Source: Nannobrachium achirus (taxonomy: Eukaryota; Chordata; Actinopteri; Myctophiformes; Myctophidae). From it: 64,000 nt of DNA. This document shows, in pieces, positions 60,318-64,000 of the stretch. Position numbers and translations under genes: made by a program. Position 1 is the first letter of the stretch. Every line of letters starts with the position of its first letter. The notes beneath the pieces are model-generated. The model worked only from the letters and a program-made list of their open reading frames with translations, ran no database searches and was not told the DNA's origin. Location: assembly GCA_963921795.1 (NCBI GenBank), contig OY997653.1:5449104-5513103 (forward strand), given 5' to 3'.

Positions 60318-61502
60318 TTATTTTTGCATGCCATCATGTTTGGTGGGGCATACAGGGCATTTAGGGGGGCATTGCTCCCCCTTGACTATGCCTAGACCCG
60401 GCCCTGCTGCCATTTCCCACCTGATGTTGTGTGGTAGTCCTGACTTCTCCAGACCGTAACCAATAACTGCCAGCTTGCATAACGTCTTCAGACTAGGATG
60501 TAAGTCTAAGATGTACAGGTCATCAGTGGGTACAGTGGGTACGGGTAATTGTCCATCATGTCCTGTAAAGAGGACAATACGATCTCCCACCATGCAGCAG
60601 CACATCCTAATCTGACCCGCCGGGTCTTTCCCCTTGGGCTCAACCCTCTTCCAGGAAAAGGTCTCTGGGTTTAATTTCCACAAGTCATTGTCATTCAACA
60701 GATCATAATCATCACCCTCACAACTGATAAATATGTACAGCTCTCCATTGTAGGCAATTGCTGCATGTTGTATTTGGAAGCCTCTTCTATCATGTGGAAG
60801 AGGCTGTGCAAACCGGTCAATGTCCAACCAGCGGTTGGTCTCTGTGTCAAATACTCTGATGTAGTTGTGGCTCTCGATCCGGATTGCGTGGCTCTCGATC
60901 CGGATTGCCGATGCCCAGTCACCCCCAAACACAAACATCTTCGTCCCGATGATGGTGGCAGAGTGCATTGATGAAGGAGGTGGTTTCGAGCCTCTGGTTT
61001 TAATTAAAGACCAGACCATCGTGGTGGTGTCTATCTTGTACACATCTTTATAGCAGTCGCACAAACAGGAACCAGAAATCATTCCTCCATGGATATACAT
61101 GACCTTTCCCAAGATGCAGGCTGAGTGGCTGTGTCTCGACCCTGGAACGGTCCCTGAAACTTTGGGTTGAGACCATCTGTGGGTGTCCACATCAAACGTA
61201 TAAAGAACCATGGGAACAGTGCCATAGTCACCACGTCCGCATACATAGGCGATGTCTTCTATAAGCACAGCTGTGTGGCCAGGTTGCATGGAGGGAACCT
61301 CAAGGGGAGCTTCTCCTTGTCCAGTCGAGACTGGTGGCACCTTCACCCAGCGCAAAGTCACTGTGTTGAAGACGTGCACCTCGATCTGATCGTACTGGTT
61401 GACCGCTTCAATTTCAAAGCAGTACACCTTGTTCTCCACCACCACAGCAGTACGGCGGGATCTGTGTGCTCCTCCATTCAGGTGCAGGGTCCAGTGTAAC
61501 AT
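60318..61502 (-). CDS. KLHDC3-like kelch-repeat protein, intronless ORF
   Basis: 394 codons from ATG (61502) to TAA without introns. The start MLHWTLHLNGGAHRS and blocks such as SGTVPGSRHSHSACILGKVM, RIRVFD-like YIRVFDTETNRWLD, AYNGELYIF, CCCMVGDRIVLF and LHPSLKTLCKLAVI follow human KLHDC3 (about 382 residues) end to end. KLHDC3 is a kelch beta-propeller substrate receptor for CUL2 E3 ligases that reads C-terminal degrons. The diglycine of several blades is lost (YCFEIE, YIFISCEG, VLFTGHDG) and kept in YIHGG and FVFGG. A 21-bp duplication adds seven residues. The last about 24 residues do not resemble KLHDC3. An intact frame without introns suggests a retrocopy that may be expressed. Confidence 0.85.
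   Translation of the reverse strand: MLHWTLHLNGGAHRSRRTAVVVENKVYCFEIEAVNQYDQIEVHVFNTVTLRWVKVPPVSTGQGEAPLEVPSMQPGHTAVLIEDIAYVCGRGDYGTVPMVLYTFDVDTHRWSQPKVSGTVPGSRHSHSACILGKVMYIHGGMISGSCLCDCYKDVYKIDTTTMVWSLIKTRGSKPPPSSMHSATIIGTKMFVFGGDWASAIRIESHAIRIESHNYIRVFDTETNRWLDIDRFAQPLPHDRRGFQIQHAAIAYNGELYIFISCEGDDYDLLNDNDLWKLNPETFSWKRVEPKGKDPAGQIRMCCCMVGDRIVLFTGHDGQLPVPTVPTDDLYILDLHPSLKTLCKLAVIGYGLEKSGLPHNIRWEMAAGPGLGIVKGEQCPPKCPVCPTKHDGMQK
60867..60908 (-). repeat. In-frame 21-bp tandem duplication in the kelch ORF
   Basis: Two copies (60867-60887, 60888-60908) give the protein repeat AIRIESHAIRIESH at a blade loop. Because 21 bp keeps the frame, the ORF stays open. Confidence 0.9.
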
Positions 61503-61803
61503 CGATCCGACAACTAATGTACAGAAGAATTGGATGGGAAGCAGGTAGATTTACAGAAAATGTTTTTTTTACTGCACAATCATTTTAAAGGACATTTATG
61601 TGGCTGTGATGATACTGTGATGTCACTGAGCGATGGCGTCATTATGCAGATTAGCTATTTGTTACTCAAACTATCACTTTTGTTATAGGGTTTTTTGGGT
61701 GATTACTATGACATCAGTACTATGACGTCAATCCTGGAAGTATACAGAAGATAATAGACGGGCAAAATGTAGTAAAAATTACAAACCTACAGCAAGTACT
61801 TAC

Positions 61804-61869
61804 CCTTCCTCCGGATCGCTCTGTGGGCCTCGATCAGGATGGTTGTCTGCTGTTGTCTGCAACCTTCTT
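61804..61869 (-). other. Candidate 5' exon of the kelch transcript
   Basis: On the minus strand CCTCCCACAG precedes and GGAAGG/GTAAGTACTT follows, both strong splice signals around 66 bp. Joined to an AG at 61514-61515 it continues in frame into the ATG of the kelch ORF (EGCRQQQTTILIEAHRAIRR then KVVGS). It has no ATG itself. It could be a 5' UTR exon or an unrelated gene's exon. Confidence 0.45.
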
Positions 61870-62161
61870 CTGTGGGAGGAAATGTAGTTTAGCTAATGTT
61901 TCCTTCTTCATAAACTAAGATATGTGTTTTCTTGTTTTGTTTTTAAACCAAATACTACATAAACAACGTATAGGTGCCTTTTTGATGTCTCTGCTTGCAG
62001 TTAGCCTAGTTTAGCTCACCTCGTGGATGTTTAAGGGATCAAGTAGATGATCCTCTCACTATAATACCATAACTTTTCACGATGGATGGCTGGCCTAACT
62101 AAACTACACAACGTATATATTGAAGTTGCTTAATTTCCCTATTATGTAAAGATGTACTTAC

Positions 62162-62306
62162 ATGAAGGCACTTGACTGGTGGCTTTCCAGGTACATGGTA
62201 CACAGTATATCTTATTATGAATATCACAGGTTTCCCTCTGCTTGATGAAGACTCCTATCTTCATCAGCGTCCTCCTTCTCTTCTTGGAGGCGACAGCAAC
62301 GCTTTT
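62162..62306 (-). other. Candidate upstream exon
   Basis: The minus strand has CGTCACAG before and TTCAT/GTAAGTAC after a 145-bp open block. It reads KSVAVASKKRRRTLMKIGVF, then YCVPCTWKATSQVPS. A similar CxC..ATSQ..(W)S ending just before GTAAGTAC occurs at 62600-62680, suggesting two related exons. Joining this exon to 61804-61869 in the kelch frame creates a stop, so it would be untranslated or belong to another gene. Confidence 0.35.
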
Positions 62307-62680
62307 CTGTGACGAAGAGGAAACACAAGTTAGTTTCCATGTCTTTCATCACCACTCACATCAAAATGTCTGCTATTTCAAAGTGTTTTATTAATTTTTT
62401 TTATCTTTTATTTTTTATAAATCTTCTCTTCTGGGGGTCCCAACATATATTTTCAGATGGGTGGTCCACAGCCAAATATAGGCTATATCAATTGGGGGTC
62501 CTTGGCACAAAAATAACTACTGATTTAGAAAGCTACTGATTTAGATATTATTTGGGAGAATCTGCCTCAGGTCTAAATGCGTAGTAAATATGTACTTACT
62601 CCAATGTGCTTGGCTGGTGGCATGGCACTGGCAGGGTTCATGTGGTCTCTTGACCTTATGATAAGGCCACCAGTGCCCGC
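62307..62680. other. Weak exon-like block and MITE remnant
   Basis: 62440-62510 resembles the GGGGGTCC/GGTCC middle of the CCCATTTAGGCCTA MITEs. On the minus strand a frame reading [19 protein letters not shown] ends at donor-like GTAAGTAC (62592-62599). No confident acceptor was found. Confidence 0.35.
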
Positions 62681-62699
62681 CACGCACGCACGCACGCGC

Positions 62700-62755
<56 letters not shown>

Positions 62756-62770
62756 GCGCGCGCACGCACG

Positions 62771-62840
<70 letters not shown>
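62681..62840 (+). repeat. (CACG)n and (CA)n compound microsatellite
   Basis: About 95 bp of CACG/CGCG repeats changing to about 65 bp of CA repeats. Alternating purine-pyrimidine throughout, so it could adopt Z-form DNA. Confidence 0.97.
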
Positions 62841-62843
<3 letters not shown>

Positions 62844-62884
62844 AGGATGAATATGTTTCAAGTAGGCATTATGGCATTTCTTGG

Positions 62885-63191
62885 TTGGAGTAGTTCACCC
62901 CCAAAATGACTTTTTTCTATTGATTACACAGGCCATGTAGACTTGAGTTTAATAACATTGTTTGGTTTTTGTCACATTCCTAGAAAGAAAAAAAAAAAAA
63001 GAAAAAACGGTTTCCCCCCAATGCCATGCATTTGGGTCCCCATCTGGAATCAATGGGGTACATTTACTATAGCCATTTTTTTGTCTTATGAATGCGACAA
63101 ATACAACAAATAATATATTATTGAACTCAAGTCTCTATGGCATGAGTAATCAATAGGGGAAAAAAAGTCATTTTGGGGGTGAACTACTCCT
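62885..63191. mobile_element. TTAA-target MITE with GGAGTAGTTCACC ends, copy 2
   Basis: GGAGTAGTTCACCCCCAAAA to GGGGGTGAACTACTCCT followed by TTAA (63192-63195). The left TTAA is lost. The poly-A and GGTTTCCCCCC interior differs from copy 1 at 51511-51699. Confidence 0.85.
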
Positions 63192-63281
63192 TTAACACTG
63201 AAACTATGCTATCATGTTAAAGAAAGTATGAATAGAACGGACGTTAATGCCACATGAGGAATATGTCACAAATGGAGTACA

Positions 63282-63629
63282 TGTCAGGATCCCGGATGTG
63301 TTTGGACCCAAATGCAGAACTCAACTCAAAGTAGAGGCAGGAAACCACGGAGGACAGGTTAACGAAGGCTTTACTTAAATAACATAATACAAACAAGGTA
63401 CACCTCACAGGGCGAAAACACAGAGGCTAGAACAGAAGGAACCTGACTCAAACAACGAACCAACACAGAGAGCAGTACCAGACAGGATTAAATAGTCTCT
63501 GACCAACTAGGCAGTCTTTAGGCCAACACCTCACCGGGAGGAGCCCAGATTGTCAATCAGGTACTCACAGGAGGGGAAAAGGACGGGGTGAGACCCTGGA
63601 AGTGCCACCGTGTGGCACAGATCATGACA
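63282..63629 (-). mobile_element. LTR of a retrotransposon (3' LTR on minus strand)
   Basis: Starts TG and ends CA with inverted tips TGTCAGGATC / GATCATGACA. On the minus strand a purine tract (GGAGGGGAGG) lies just upstream, which marks the plus-strand primer site before a 3' LTR. CTATTTAATCC may be the promoter TATA region. Such tips are common in fish Ty3-like elements. Confidence 0.7.
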
Positions 63630-64000
63630 GTACCTCCCCTCCAAGGGATGGCTTCCAGACATCCCAAGACCAGGACAGGGGAAACTGAAACAGGGCCACA
63701 GACCCCAGGGACGGAGATCCTCACAGGGGGGAAAAGGGGGGGGTGGGTAGCTGCCAGGGCTCTGGCACTAAGTGGAGCAGAGGGCACAAGCAGCAGCGGG
63801 CGCTCGATGTCACTGGACTGTGGGGCCCTGCGTCACTGGCCCGGGCGGACCACCACCGAGCGAGAGACGGCCCAACGGCCGGGGTCCCTGGCAAAGACGT
63901 CGGCGAGGGGCACCCCAGCGAGACGTCGCATCCTGGAATCGGGGTGGCGCTGGGCAGGAGAACCCCAGAAGACAGGGGCCGCAGAGGGAAACCACTACAC
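63630..64000 (-). mobile_element. 3' internal part of the LTR element (partial)
   Basis: GC-rich sequence inside the LTR, running out of the window. No reverse transcriptase or integrase motif is in this part. The short frames here are not convincing. Confidence 0.5.

Overview
The window is nuclear DNA from a vertebrate, most likely a teleost fish. It holds spliced exons with GT/AG borders, very long (TG)n/(CA)n microsatellites, and dense miniature DNA transposons of fish-typical kinds (hAT-like, TTAA-target, foldback, Helitron-like). No bacterial or viral gene organisation is visible.

Genes. The minus strand carries nine consecutive internal exons of FIG4/SAC3, the SAC-domain phosphoinositide 5-phosphatase. 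Right to left they lie at 47593-47691, 44477-44600, 32168-32324, 28867-28917, 17882-18051, 15325-15453, 12375-12475, 9897-10059 and 5691-5788. All splice phases agree, giving 364 uninterrupted codons that match about residues 23-386 of the roughly 907-residue vertebrate protein. The first coding exon (about 22 residues) was not found, and the exons with the catalytic CX5R(T) loop must lie left of the window. At 60318-61502, also on the minus strand, is an intact intronless 394-codon kelch-repeat ORF resembling KLHDC3, probably a retrocopy. It has candidate 5' exons at 61804-61869 and 62162-62306, and a small fragment of the same gene sits at 57302-57349. Position 1-103 looks like the 3' tail of a LINE ORF2.

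Repeats. The FIG4 introns (about 2.3-12 kb) are packed with MITEs, some ending 13-50 bp from splice sites. Seven families defined by different ends carry the same palindromic module of about 50-85 bp (core AATAGC-GATCTACAAGCTCACAACGC and its reverse complement); about 37 full or half copies occur in 64 kb. A 3.4-kb DNA transposon (19592-22989) carries decayed exons of a multicopy fish protein family. A three-unit Helitron/Helentron-like tandem array fills 38238-42956. A composite of about 7.2 kb (52459-59669) is bounded by inverted copies of one end sequence and contains an apparently identical 1,192-bp tandem duplication, two large GAGAAAA minisatellites and several CTAG/hairpin ends. The right edge holds an LTR (63282-63629) and part of its element.

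How the parts relate. FIG4 is the one clear housekeeping gene. The rest is mostly transposon sequence, with one retrogene-like ORF whose C-terminus may be repeat-derived. Whether that ORF lies inside FIG4 intron 1 or upstream of FIG4 cannot be decided without exon 1.
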